Origin: an uncultured Clostridia bacterium
GTDB lineage: Bacteria; Bacillota; Clostridia; Peptostreptococcales; Anaerovoracaceae
Length of the DNA stretch: 17,791 nucleotides
Direction: 5' to 3'
Assembly: GCA_946402595.1 (NCBI GenBank)
Contig: CAMIWY010000003.1
Coordinates: 1-17,791 of the forward strand
Shown here: one piece after another, positions 1-6,192 of the stretch
Layout of the letters: every line of letters starts with the position of its first letter
Position numbering within the stretch: position 1 is the first letter of the stretch
Notes under the pieces: model-generated
Database searches by the model: none
Seen by the model: only the letters and a program-made list of their open reading frames with translations
Told to the model about the DNA's origin: nothing
Position numbers and translations under genes: made by a program

Positions 1-378
1 TGCCCATACTGGATCATTGACATATTGCCGTCACAAGTGCCTGAAAACAGTCCCGGCCAGTACTTTACTGTTGAAAATTATTTCCTCCAGGACGGCCGGC
101 TGGAAGTGATAAAGCAAAAGCATATCAATCTGATCCTGAAGCTGAATTGCTACAGAGACATATCATTAAGCGATGAAACTGTGATCAATCCGTTACCGGA
201 GCACGTTGCCGACGAGATGAGAAAAAGGTATCTCTATATTATGATAGATGACAGCATGATCCTTTCCGAACCTGATGACACTCATCTGACTGTTTTTAAT
301 CCGGACTCACAACTGCTGGAACTGATCAGGCAGATCGCTTCCGGCGAGGGTCTTTTCGTCTGGAAGCCTGCCCTGTGA
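1..378 (+). CDS. Conserved hypothetical protein, 5'-truncated by the window edge
   Basis: The reading frame is open from base 1 to a TGA at 376-378 and gives 125 visible residues. A TTG at 25 could serve as a start, but the preceding codons read CPYWIIDILP in frame with the rest, and this Trp-rich stretch looks like the body of a small conserved Firmicutes protein, so the true start probably lies upstream of the window. The protein has no membrane segment or signal peptide and is acidic, with mixed alpha/beta character. Its function is unknown to me. It converges on the NlpC/P60 gene with only 5 bases between the two stop codons, and no separate terminator is visible. Coding status is likely from the even composition and clean frame; the identity is open. 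Confidence 0.75.
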   Translation, partial: CPYWIIDILPSQVPENSPGQYFTVENYFLQDGRLEVIKQKHINLILKLNCYRDISLSDETVINPLPEHVADEMRKRYLYIMIDDSMILSEPDDTHLTVFNPDSQLLELIRQIASGEGLFVWKPAL

Positions 379-383
379 TCTGA

Positions 384-1343
384 TTACTGATCGCTCACCA
401 GTCTTCTGACTGCGAGGATCTTTCTGTTTCCGATGCCGCTGATTATTACTCCGGTCCTCCTGTTGGACGCATGTATTATCTGTCCGTCTCCGAGATAGAG
501 TGCGTAATGTCCCGGGAAGTAGAGAAGATCCCCCGGCTGTGCTTCACTGTATGAAACAGCTCTGCCCTCCTCATACAGCGGATAGTTCAGATTCATTCCA
601 TATTCTCTGTACAGAGCGATGACGAAGCCGGAGCAGTCTACCCCTGTCTCAAGGCTCTTGCCGCCCCATACATAACGGAGACCCAGATACTGCTTGGCTG
701 TGGTGATGATATCGTCTCCGCTGTTGGCAACCGGCTCTCCTTCATATTCCTGCCATGTCTCTCCGTTAGGAAGTCCGAGTGTGCCCTTTTCTATTACCGC
801 AGGCACTCCTTCATCGAGGATCTCGAGATCGGTCTTATCCTTATCCTTTACTGCTCCGTTGACTGTGGTATAAGTGACACCTACCTCTTTCTCGCCGTCA
901 CTGCCCTCGTTTATTATTTCTGCATCGCCGGCAAACATCTGGCCGTTCTTTTTATAGTCCGGTGTCGGTGTGAAAGTCTCTGTAGAGGTCTTGGAAGATG
1001 CGATCTTAATGGTTGCACCGCTGTCTTCTGCAGATGTGATAACAGCATCGACAGCTTCCTCCTCGGAAACGATTTCTCCTGTCCCGCCCTTCTCTATGTG
1101 AAAATCTGAGCTGATGGCGGCAATATTCGTATCGTCCTGAGTCATGTCCTCGAAAACATTATTAAGGACCTTGCTTGCAGTCTCTTTATTTCTGACCCTG
1201 CATATCTCCTGATTCTCATATGAGATGGCATAAGGCGTAAGCGTCCCTATATGACCCGCCCACATTATCACATCTGCAGTGATCAGTGCAGCAAACAGAA
1301 ATCCTATTATCAATCTTTTCAGGGATTTGCGGTGTTTTTTCAT
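384..1343 (-). CDS. Membrane-anchored NlpC/P60 cysteine peptidase with G5 domain
   Basis: Predicted cell-wall hydrolase that cleaves peptide cross-links or stems of peptidoglycan outside the membrane. Residues 1-9 are basic and 10-30 form an uncleaved signal-anchor helix. Residues about 125-188 resemble a G5 domain (TPTPDY start, E-V-G-V-TYTTVNG core), a wall-binding module. Residues 207-316 are the NlpC/P60 domain with the expected triad: Cys237 in GVDCSGFV, His279 in PGHYALYLG and His291 in IIHASN. Residues 40-120 form an N-terminal extracytoplasmic part I cannot assign. The length of 319 residues is normal for a modular hydrolase. No good Shine-Dalgarno precedes the ATG; a TATATC lies 6 bases upstream, so a short or absent leader is possible. 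The gene appears to stand alone. Fold and catalytic residues are clear; exact bond specificity is not. Confidence 0.93.
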   Translation of the reverse strand: MKKHRKSLKRLIIGFLFAALITADVIMWAGHIGTLTPYAISYENQEICRVRNKETASKVLNNVFEDMTQDDTNIAAISSDFHIEKGGTGEIVSEEEAVDAVITSAEDSGATIKIASSKTSTETFTPTPDYKKNGQMFAGDAEIINEGSDGEKEVGVTYTTVNGAVKDKDKTDLEILDEGVPAVIEKGTLGLPNGETWQEYEGEPVANSGDDIITTAKQYLGLRYVWGGKSLETGVDCSGFVIALYREYGMNLNYPLYEEGRAVSYSEAQPGDLLYFPGHYALYLGDGQIIHASNRRTGVIISGIGNRKILAVRRLVSDQ

Positions 1344-1479
1344 ACAGATGATATATTTGTCAGATAATGCTTATCCGTTAACTATCATGTTGCAACTTAC
1401 ATAGAGATTTTATCACAGTAAATATCCGTATCTCCACTTCTTTGAGTGAACATTTGATGAATTCCTTTCACATATACGC

Positions 1480-1485
1480 TATAAT
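1480..1485 (+). promoter_or_regulatory. Candidate -10 box (TATAAT), 8 bases before an ATG
   Basis: A perfect TATAAT occurs in an otherwise non-coding stretch. The best -35 match upstream is TTGATG at 1454-1459, but the spacer would be 20 bases, which is long. The predicted transcription start falls at about 1492-1494, directly at the ATG of the first small ORF, so a transcript would be leaderless for that ORF or would have a leader of about 100 bases for the ORF at 1597. Confidence 0.35.
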
Positions 1486-1493
1486 CAGTGCAA

Positions 1494-1688
1494 ATGGACA
1501 GAAAAACAAGGACATTAAGAATCATTTCGGTCATCATACTATGCGGACTTATCATAACCGGGTCTGTCTGCTGCGGTCACCATATCGTTCATATTCATGC
1601 TTTCACTGCGCGGTCTTATCAGAAGAAAAAACAAGCGCAGCATCATCACGACTCTTGTAATGCTGGCGCTTGTTCCTCTTTCATATAA
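1494..1688 (+). CDS. Possible small membrane protein, or 5' part of a frameshifted gene
   Basis: This short ORF (64 residues from ATG 1494; an in-frame GTG lies at 1488) begins with a basic stretch, then a hydrophobic helix at about residues 8-25 (ISVIILCGLIITGSV), followed by a Cys/His-rich segment CCGHHIVHIH. After about residue 40 the sequence looks non-coding (runs of Lys, Gln and His), while a convincing membrane-protein frame takes over in the +1 frame at 1597. It has no Shine-Dalgarno, but a TATAAT sits 8 bases upstream. It could be a leaderless small protein, the N-terminal half of one gene interrupted by a frameshift (see 1597-1830), or not coding at all. Confidence 0.25.
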   Translation: MDRKTRTLRIISVIILCGLIITGSVCCGHHIVHIHAFTARSYQKKKQAQHHHDSCNAGACSSFI

Positions 1689-1830
1689 GTACTATAACAT
1701 GCTGTCTATTGACTCATTCTCATATGTCAATATGGCAGTTTACTATGCTGTTATCATCCTGCTGACAGTCGCTGCTGTCAGGACATTCAAAGATCAGGTT
1801 CCCCGTGCTCAAGCACCCGGACCTCTCTGA
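1597..1830 (+). CDS. Small two-helix membrane protein, function unknown
   Basis: A 77-residue ORF with two predicted membrane helices, at about residues 15-30 (IITTLVMLALVPLSY) and 42-61 (SYVNMAVYYAVIILLTVAAV), joined by a short polar turn, with the positive-inside-like stretch RRKNKRS before the first helix. That pattern is unlikely by chance and is the main support. No Shine-Dalgarno precedes the ATG, and the frame is open upstream only to 1558, so there is no better start in this frame. The last 44 bases overlap the 3' end of the convergent hypA gene. The segment may be the second half of a three-helix protein whose first helix is in the ORF at 1494, broken by a one-base shift. I do not recognise the family. 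Confidence 0.45.
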   Translation: MLSLRGLIRRKNKRSIITTLVMLALVPLSYKYYNMLSIDSFSYVNMAVYYAVIILLTVAAVRTFKDQVPRAQAPGPL

Positions 1831-2152
1831 TCAGGAATTCTTTTCCGGTAAGGATGTCCTTCCTCTGGCTGCCGCACTCAGGGCATATGCCCTCGTTCTC
1901 AACAACGTAATAATCCTCTCCGCAGTCACTGCAGCGGGCAATTCCTTTTATCCTGTTGATGATCAGCTCTGAGCCTCTCAGAAAATCATATTCATCGGAA
2001 ATGACCTGATATCCGTCCATCATGAATTCAGGTATGACTGCGGTCAGATCTCCGATATCAAGTACAACGGCATCGATATGATCGATGCCGTTTTCTTCTG
2101 TTACCTTTCCAACCTGCTCAGCTACGCCGAACAGAAGTGTAAGTTCATGCAT
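1787..2152 (-). CDS. hypA: HypA-type nickel metallochaperone (hydrogenase maturation factor)
   Basis: HypA delivers nickel to [NiFe]-hydrogenase precursors, and in some species to urease, in the cytoplasm. The family hallmarks are present: the N-terminus is Met-His-Glu, with His2 as the nickel ligand, and the zinc site has two CxxC pairs, Cys74/Cys77 and Cys90/Cys93. The length of 121 residues is close to the usual 113-120. A GAGAGG Shine-Dalgarno lies 5 bases before the ATG and fixes the start. It lies 56 bases after the Fe-S oxidoreductase gene on the same strand, so the two are probably cotranscribed. No other hyp or hydrogenase structural gene is in the window, so either the target is encoded elsewhere or this copy serves the neighbouring redox enzyme or another nickel protein. 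Its 3' end overlaps a small plus-strand ORF by 44 bases. Confidence 0.93.
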   Translation of the reverse strand: MHELTLLFGVAEQVGKVTEENGIDHIDAVVLDIGDLTAVIPEFMMDGYQVISDEYDFLRGSELIINRIKGIARCSDCGEDYYVVENEGICPECGSQRKDILTGKEFLIREVRVLEHGEPDL

Positions 2153-2208
2153 AATTGCCTCTCAGCTGCTTTCTTGATCAAACTCTTTTGCTTCCCGGCA
2201 GAATCGCT

Positions 2209-4905
2209 CTATTCCTGAGGAGTACGGTTATTGTCATACTCTCTGAACTTTCTGACGGCGATCTTCATCTGCCTGTCTGCCTTGTACTTCTCCATGTAGC
2301 CCTTACGGAAACGCATTCCGCGGATAGGTTCATCGAATTTCTTGATCAGGTGAATAGCGTCGAATTTGCATCTGGTCGTGCAGATACCGCATCCGAGGCA
2401 CTTATTCTGATCAACGATGGTAGCTCCGCACTTGAGGCAGCGCTCAGTCTCAGCCTTGAGCTGCTCCTCAGTGAATGTGAGCCTGTCGTCGTACTTGGTC
2501 AGAGTTTTGCTCTTATCGATGTGAGGCTTCTGTCTTGATGTGTTGTCATAGCTGATATGGTCATAATCAAGATCAGACTTGTCAAGAGCCTTGAATACGC
2601 GGCGGTCTCTTCCGATCGTCAGGCTGCAACCTTCCTGCACAAAACGATTAATCGATATAGCGCCCTGCTTTCCGGCAGCTACAGCATCGATGCAGAACTT
2701 CATTCCTGTATAGATATCTCCTCCTGCGAAGATATCAGGCTCGCTTGTCTGATATGTCAGCTCGTCTGCTATTACGAGGCCTCTCTTGTCGAGCTCTACA
2801 TTTACGCCCTTGAGGAGATTCTTCCAGTCAGGCTTCTGTCCTATGCAGTAGAGTACTGTTGAGCATTCTGCTTCCTCTGTGATGCTGTCGTCGAACTTAG
2901 GGTCGAATCTGCCCTCTTTGTTCTTGACAGATACGCACTTTCTGAACCTGATGCCCTTGCACTTGCCTGCCTTTTTGATGATCTCTGTCTGTCCCCAGCC
3001 GTCGTGGATGGTGACGCCGTCAGCCTTACAGTATTCCTGATCCTCTTCACCCATAGGCATTTCATCATAGGATTCAAGGCAGTAGAGATCTACGCTCTTA
3101 GCTCCGTATCTGACCGCAGTACGTGCAACATCAGCACCGATGTTTCCGCCGCCGATGACAACTACTTTGCCGCTGAGCTTCACGTCATTGCCCCTGTTGA
3201 TGCTCTTGATGAAATCAACACCAGGCATTACACCCTGAGCATCATCGCCAGGGATTCCGAGTTTGCCTCCGCTCTGGAGACCTATGCCGAGATAGAATGC
3301 TTCGAAGCCCTGCTCACGGAGCTCAGGGATTGTCACATCCTTGCCTACCTCAGTGTTGCATACGAACTTGACACCCAGTGCTCTGATCACGTCGATTTCT
3401 GCATCTACTACATCCTTCTCAAGTCTGAATGCAGGGATAGCGCTTGTAAGGAGTCCGCCCGGCTTGGTGTCTTTCTCAAATACTGTGACGTTGTGCCCGT
3501 CAAGTGCAAGGAAGTATGCGCATGAAAGACCTGCCGGTCCCGAACCGATAACAGCTATCTTGTTGCCGAAGTTGTGTATCTTCTCAGGTATATATCTGTT
3601 TGCCTGCTCGATCTCCCTGTCAGCGATGAACTTCTTGATCTCGTCTATCGAAACAGCCTGGTCGATCTGTCCTCTTGTACACTCATTTTCGCATGTGTGC
3701 GGGCAGATCCTGCCGCAGATAGCCGGCAGCGGGTTCTCTTTCTTGATAAGGTCGAGAGCTTCAGTATACTTGCCCTGAGCAGCAAGTCTTATATAACCCT
3801 GAACTGCAATGTGGGCAGGACACTGTGTTTTGCATGGTGAAGTACCGGTCTCAACGACATTCTGTCTGTGATCACGGTAATCCGGATCATATCTTTCCGG
3901 ACCCCACTCAAGATCATCAGGGAGATCCACATTCTTATGAACTATAGGAGTCCTGGAGCAGATCTTCTGTCCGAGTCTGAGAGCATTATTGGCGCATACT
4001 TCTACACACTGTCCGCATGCGACACACTTCTCAGCGTCGATTTCGGAAACATAGTTGCTCCTCGAAAGATTAGGTGTTCCGTAATATGATGAGCCGCCTA
4101 TAGCCATGCAGCTGCTTGGCTGGCAGTTGCATATAGCGAATGTAACGCCGTTCTCAAGAGTCGTGATCTGATGGATGCAGCCCTGTGCTTCCATCTTCTT
4201 GAGATGCTCATATACTTCTTCTCTGGTGATCTTCTTGCCGCGTCCGTGTCTGAGCATGGAATCAGCAAGAGGTCCCATGTATACGCACATGCCGTCAACC
4301 TGTGTTCCGTCTCCCTCTCCCATGATCTTACGTACCCTGCGGCACTGGCAAGGAACAAGGCAGAAAGACTGCCCGATAGTCGTATCTATAAGGGTCGACA
4401 GCCTGTCCATCGTCATCTTCTTGGTGTCAGCAGGAAGAGAAGCTTCAACAGGAACTACTCTCATGATGCCTACGCCCATCGGCCAGTCCTTGGCCACATC
4501 ATGTGATTCAAAGGCATGTCTTGCGAAAAGATATGCAATTTCAGGATTTTCTTCTGCAAATCCAGGTCTTACCATCTGGAATTCGAACAGTCCCGGAGCG
4601 AAAGGTACAAGCATATATACCTTTGCATCAGTGCGGGGCACCTTCACATCCATGAAATATGCCTTGTCAGATATCTCCTCAAGAATCCTTTTGCTTTTTT
4701 CCTTAGTAAAGCCTGTCTTTTTGGCTATCATCCCTGCTGTGTATGGTGTAATGAGCTTCATCTCACTCATTACAGTCAGTTCATCATCTGTAAGCAGATA
4801 ATCCAGCACCTGATACTCAGCGGTGCTGGGGTCTGTCCTGAGCTCACCGTTACACATGGTGTTCGCCAGCTTGATCAGCTTTTCCCGTCTTGTGTCCTGA
4901 TCCAT
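2209..4905 (-). CDS. Multidomain Fe-S/FAD/NAD(P) oxidoreductase (GltD-like core)
   Basis: A soluble 898-residue redox protein. Residues 1-100 look like a helical, winged-helix-like N-terminal part. A Cys-rich segment follows (CQCRR at 186-190, Cys207, Cys259, Cys261, Cys266), then a 4Fe-4S motif at Cys294/297/300/304. Residues 350-430 match the glutamate-synthase small-subunit Fe-S domain (Cys358, 362, 397, 401, 405, 409). FAD binding is shown by GSGPAG at 454-459, NAD(P) binding by GGGNIG at 585-590, and a second FAD motif by FAGGD at 726-730. The C-terminus adds Cys823/826 and a 4Fe-4S motif at Cys836/839/842/846. The core resembles GltD and NfnB, which transfer electrons between NADPH and Fe-S clusters; no glutamate synthase large subunit is adjacent, so the true acceptor is unknown. 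A GGGAGG Shine-Dalgarno lies about 5 bases before the ATG. It heads an operon with hypA. Confidence 0.9.
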   Translation of the reverse strand: MDQDTRREKLIKLANTMCNGELRTDPSTAEYQVLDYLLTDDELTVMSEMKLITPYTAGMIAKKTGFTKEKSKRILEEISDKAYFMDVKVPRTDAKVYMLVPFAPGLFEFQMVRPGFAEENPEIAYLFARHAFESHDVAKDWPMGVGIMRVVPVEASLPADTKKMTMDRLSTLIDTTIGQSFCLVPCQCRRVRKIMGEGDGTQVDGMCVYMGPLADSMLRHGRGKKITREEVYEHLKKMEAQGCIHQITTLENGVTFAICNCQPSSCMAIGGSSYYGTPNLSRSNYVSEIDAEKCVACGQCVEVCANNALRLGQKICSRTPIVHKNVDLPDDLEWGPERYDPDYRDHRQNVVETGTSPCKTQCPAHIAVQGYIRLAAQGKYTEALDLIKKENPLPAICGRICPHTCENECTRGQIDQAVSIDEIKKFIADREIEQANRYIPEKIHNFGNKIAVIGSGPAGLSCAYFLALDGHNVTVFEKDTKPGGLLTSAIPAFRLEKDVVDAEIDVIRALGVKFVCNTEVGKDVTIPELREQGFEAFYLGIGLQSGGKLGIPGDDAQGVMPGVDFIKSINRGNDVKLSGKVVVIGGGNIGADVARTAVRYGAKSVDLYCLESYDEMPMGEEDQEYCKADGVTIHDGWGQTEIIKKAGKCKGIRFRKCVSVKNKEGRFDPKFDDSITEEAECSTVLYCIGQKPDWKNLLKGVNVELDKRGLVIADELTYQTSEPDIFAGGDIYTGMKFCIDAVAAGKQGAISINRFVQEGCSLTIGRDRRVFKALDKSDLDYDHISYDNTSRQKPHIDKSKTLTKYDDRLTFTEEQLKAETERCLKCGATIVDQNKCLGCGICTTRCKFDAIHLIKKFDEPIRGMRFRKGYMEKYKADRQMKIAVRKFREYDNNRTPQE

Positions 4906-4965
4906 TATTTCCTCCCCACAATATCTACATAAGTACCCCTTCAGAGATACGGAATTGTTGAATTA

Positions 4966-4974
4966 ATAATATCA
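4966..4974 (-). promoter_or_regulatory. Candidate extended -10 promoter for the Fe-S oxidoreductase-hypA operon
   Basis: On the minus strand the sequence reads TGATATTAT, an extended -10 (TGn followed by TATTAT). No good -35 is seen 16-18 bases upstream, which is acceptable for extended -10 promoters. The predicted start is near 4959, giving a leader of about 54 bases that carries the GGGAGG ribosome binding site. It lies just downstream of the terminator of the preceding peroxidase gene, consistent with a separate transcription unit. Confidence 0.4.
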
Positions 4975-5028
4975 CACACACGATGGTTGCCGGAGTATTT
5001 CTTTGTATTTTAATAACCCGCTGGTAAC

Positions 5029-5055
5029 AAAAAAGGAAGCGGACACGCCGCTTCC
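5029..5055 (-). terminator. Rho-independent terminator of the peroxidase gene
   Basis: A perfect 8-bp stem, GGAAGCGG (5035-5042) with CCGCTTCC (5048-5055), encloses a 5-base loop. In the minus-strand direction the stem is followed at once by six T residues (5034-5029). It begins 44 bases after the stop codon of the peroxidase gene. This is a textbook intrinsic terminator and separates that gene from the oxidoreductase operon. Confidence 0.9.
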
Positions 5056-5099
5056 CTGTCATTTTTACTATGATCGCTGTCAGTGATCAAGTCTGCCGG

Positions 5100-5642
5100 T
5101 TACAGCATTGCTGCTACTGCCGCCTTTACATCAGCCATGTCAGCTGTAGGCTCGAATCTTGTCACTACGTTGCCCTCTCTGTCGATGAGGAACTTGGTGA
5201 AGTTCCACTTGATATATGCCTTGTCGCCGAACTTCTTGTTGTTGGCATCAGCAAACTTCTTCAGTGCTGCCATCTTGAGACCCTTGCCGAATCCTTCGAA
5301 CGGCTTCTCTGTTGCAAGATATGCAAAGAGCGGATCAGCAGTCTCGCCGTTAACATCGATCTTGGTGAACTGAGGGAACTCTGTTCCGAACTTAAGTGTG
5401 CAGAACTCGTGGATCTCATCATCAGAGCCTGGAGCCTGGTCAGCAAACTGGTTGCATGGGAAGTCGAGGATCTCAAATCCCTTATCTCTGAATTCCTTGT
5501 ACATTGCCTCGAGCGGCTCATAATGCGGTGTGAATCCGCAGCCTGTTGCGGTATTAACGATAAGGAGGACCTTTCCTTCATAGTCCTTCAGACTTACGTC
5601 ATTACCCATTCTGTCTTTTACTGTAAAATCATAAACGTTCAT
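5100..5642 (-). CDS. Glutathione peroxidase-family thiol peroxidase
   Basis: Reduces hydrogen peroxide and organic hydroperoxides in the cytoplasm; bacterial members usually take electrons from thioredoxin rather than glutathione. The peroxidatic Cys35 lies in TGCGFTPHYEPLE and is encoded by TGC, so this is a cysteine and not a selenocysteine enzyme. The other family residues are Gln65 in FPCNQF and Trp146-Asn147 in IKWNFTKFL. Cys81 in EFCTLKFG is the likely resolving cysteine of the two-Cys type. The length of 180 residues is typical. An AGGAGGAG ribosome binding site lies about 9 bases before the ATG. The gene has its own promoter region and terminator and therefore seems monocistronic. The name bsaA/gpo is used for such genes in other species, but I leave the symbol blank. 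Confidence 0.95.
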   Translation of the reverse strand: MNVYDFTVKDRMGNDVSLKDYEGKVLLIVNTATGCGFTPHYEPLEAMYKEFRDKGFEILDFPCNQFADQAPGSDDEIHEFCTLKFGTEFPQFTKIDVNGETADPLFAYLATEKPFEGFGKGLKMAALKKFADANNKKFGDKAYIKWNFTKFLIDREGNVVTRFEPTADMADVKAAVAAML

Positions 5643-5665
5643 TAGATGTATCTCCTCCTGTTATG

Positions 5666-5693
5666 ATTATACCCCTCTTACCGCTTCATTATA
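5666..5693 (-). promoter_or_regulatory. Tandem TATAAT boxes upstream of the peroxidase gene
   Basis: The minus strand carries two perfect TATAAT boxes, at 5671-5666 and 5693-5688. The nearer one would start transcription at about 5659 and leave a short leader containing the AGGAGG site. Neither has a good -35 at 16-18 bases, so activity may depend on an activator or on only one of the two. A 7-bp inverted repeat lies just upstream (5706-5723). Confidence 0.5.
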
Positions 5694-5705
5694 CGGTTAA
5701 AACGG

Positions 5706-5723
5706 GAAATGATTTGTCATTTC
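5706..5723. repeat. 18-bp inverted repeat, candidate operator of the peroxidase gene
   Basis: GAAATGA (5706-5712) and TCATTTC (5717-5723) form perfect 7-bp arms around a 4-base centre. The repeat lies 13-30 bases upstream of the distal TATAAT, where an activator or repressor could bind. As RNA it could also form a hairpin downstream of the Nudix gene, but no T-run follows on the minus strand, so a terminator role is weak. Confidence 0.45.
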
Positions 5724-5763
5724 GATGATAATAATAAACGGAAATCATCTGATTGCAATAATA

Positions 5764-6171
5764 TCAGATAAGTTTTCTGAGCTCTTCAATCACTGCTGTA
5801 TCTGAAGGAAGCCACTTGACTGAGTCGAGCTCATCTCTTCCCAGCCACTTTGCCGACTCGTGCTCGAGTAGATGGATGCCTGCAGAGATCAGTTCACATC
5901 TGATGCAGTACATGTACAGATGGAACTTCGGATAGTCGTACTCGACTGTGCAGATGATATCCCCTGCCTTTATCTCAGCGTCAAGTTCTTCCCTTATCTC
6001 TCTTTCTGCTGCCTGTGCAGGTGTCTCGCCCGGCTCAAGCTTGCCGCCCGGAAACTCCCACCAGTCCTTATAATCACCATACCCCCGCTGAGTGGCGAGC
6101 ACTTTGCCTTCCTTTATTATTATCGCTGCTGCGACCCTGACAATACGTCTTTCTTCCATTTTCTCTTCCAT
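5764..6171 (-). CDS. Nudix hydrolase, MutT/NudG-like nucleotide pyrophosphohydrolase
   Basis: Probably hydrolyses oxidised or non-canonical nucleoside triphosphates to monophosphates and pyrophosphate, cleaning the nucleotide pool. The Nudix box runs from residue 43 to 65: Gly43, Glu49, Arg57-Glu58 and Glu61-Glu62 are in place, while the usual Gly after the EE pair is Asp64. WWEFPGGK before the box and WLPSDTAVIEEL at the C-terminus are typical of the MutT/NudG (CTP or 8-oxo-dGTP) group. The length of 135 residues is normal. The first ATG has only a distant purine stretch; a second in-frame ATG (codon 5, start at 6159) is preceded by GGAAGAGAAA and may be the real start. It follows the MATE fusion gene by 21 bases and is probably the last gene of that operon. 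Exact substrate cannot be read from the sequence. Confidence 0.92.
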   Translation of the reverse strand: MEEKMEERRIVRVAAAIIIKEGKVLATQRGYGDYKDWWEFPGGKLEPGETPAQAAEREIREELDAEIKAGDIICTVEYDYPKFHLYMYCIRCELISAGIHLLEHESAKWLGRDELDSVKWLPSDTAVIEELRKLI

Positions 6172-6192
6172 TTTCAGCTTATCTTTCCGTCG

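Noticed and set aside
1442..1660. 72-codon plus-strand ORF in the gap before hypA
   Set aside because: Its translation lacks any hydrophobic or domain pattern, and it overlaps the two more convincing membrane ORFs in other frames.
1762..1781. CTGACAG/CTGTCAG hairpin as a hypA terminator
   Set aside because: The 7-bp stem is real but no T tract follows on the minus strand, and the bases are explained as coding sequence of the small plus-strand ORF.
5100..5642. Selenocysteine in the peroxidase
   Set aside because: The peroxidatic codon is TGC (Cys), and there is no in-frame TGA.
5070..5645. 191-codon plus-strand ORF opposite the peroxidase gene
   Set aside because: Antisense shadow of a clear glutathione-peroxidase-family gene; it begins next to the terminator and has no recognisable domain.
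5660..5740. PerR or Fur box upstream of the peroxidase gene
   Set aside because: Pieces such as TTATGATTATA and TGATAATAAT match only one half of the consensus sites; the second half does not fit.
5745..5752. Third copy of the TCATCTGA core seen in the CbxX operator
   Set aside because: Only 8 bases are shared, the flanks differ, and such a match is expected by chance in a window of this length.
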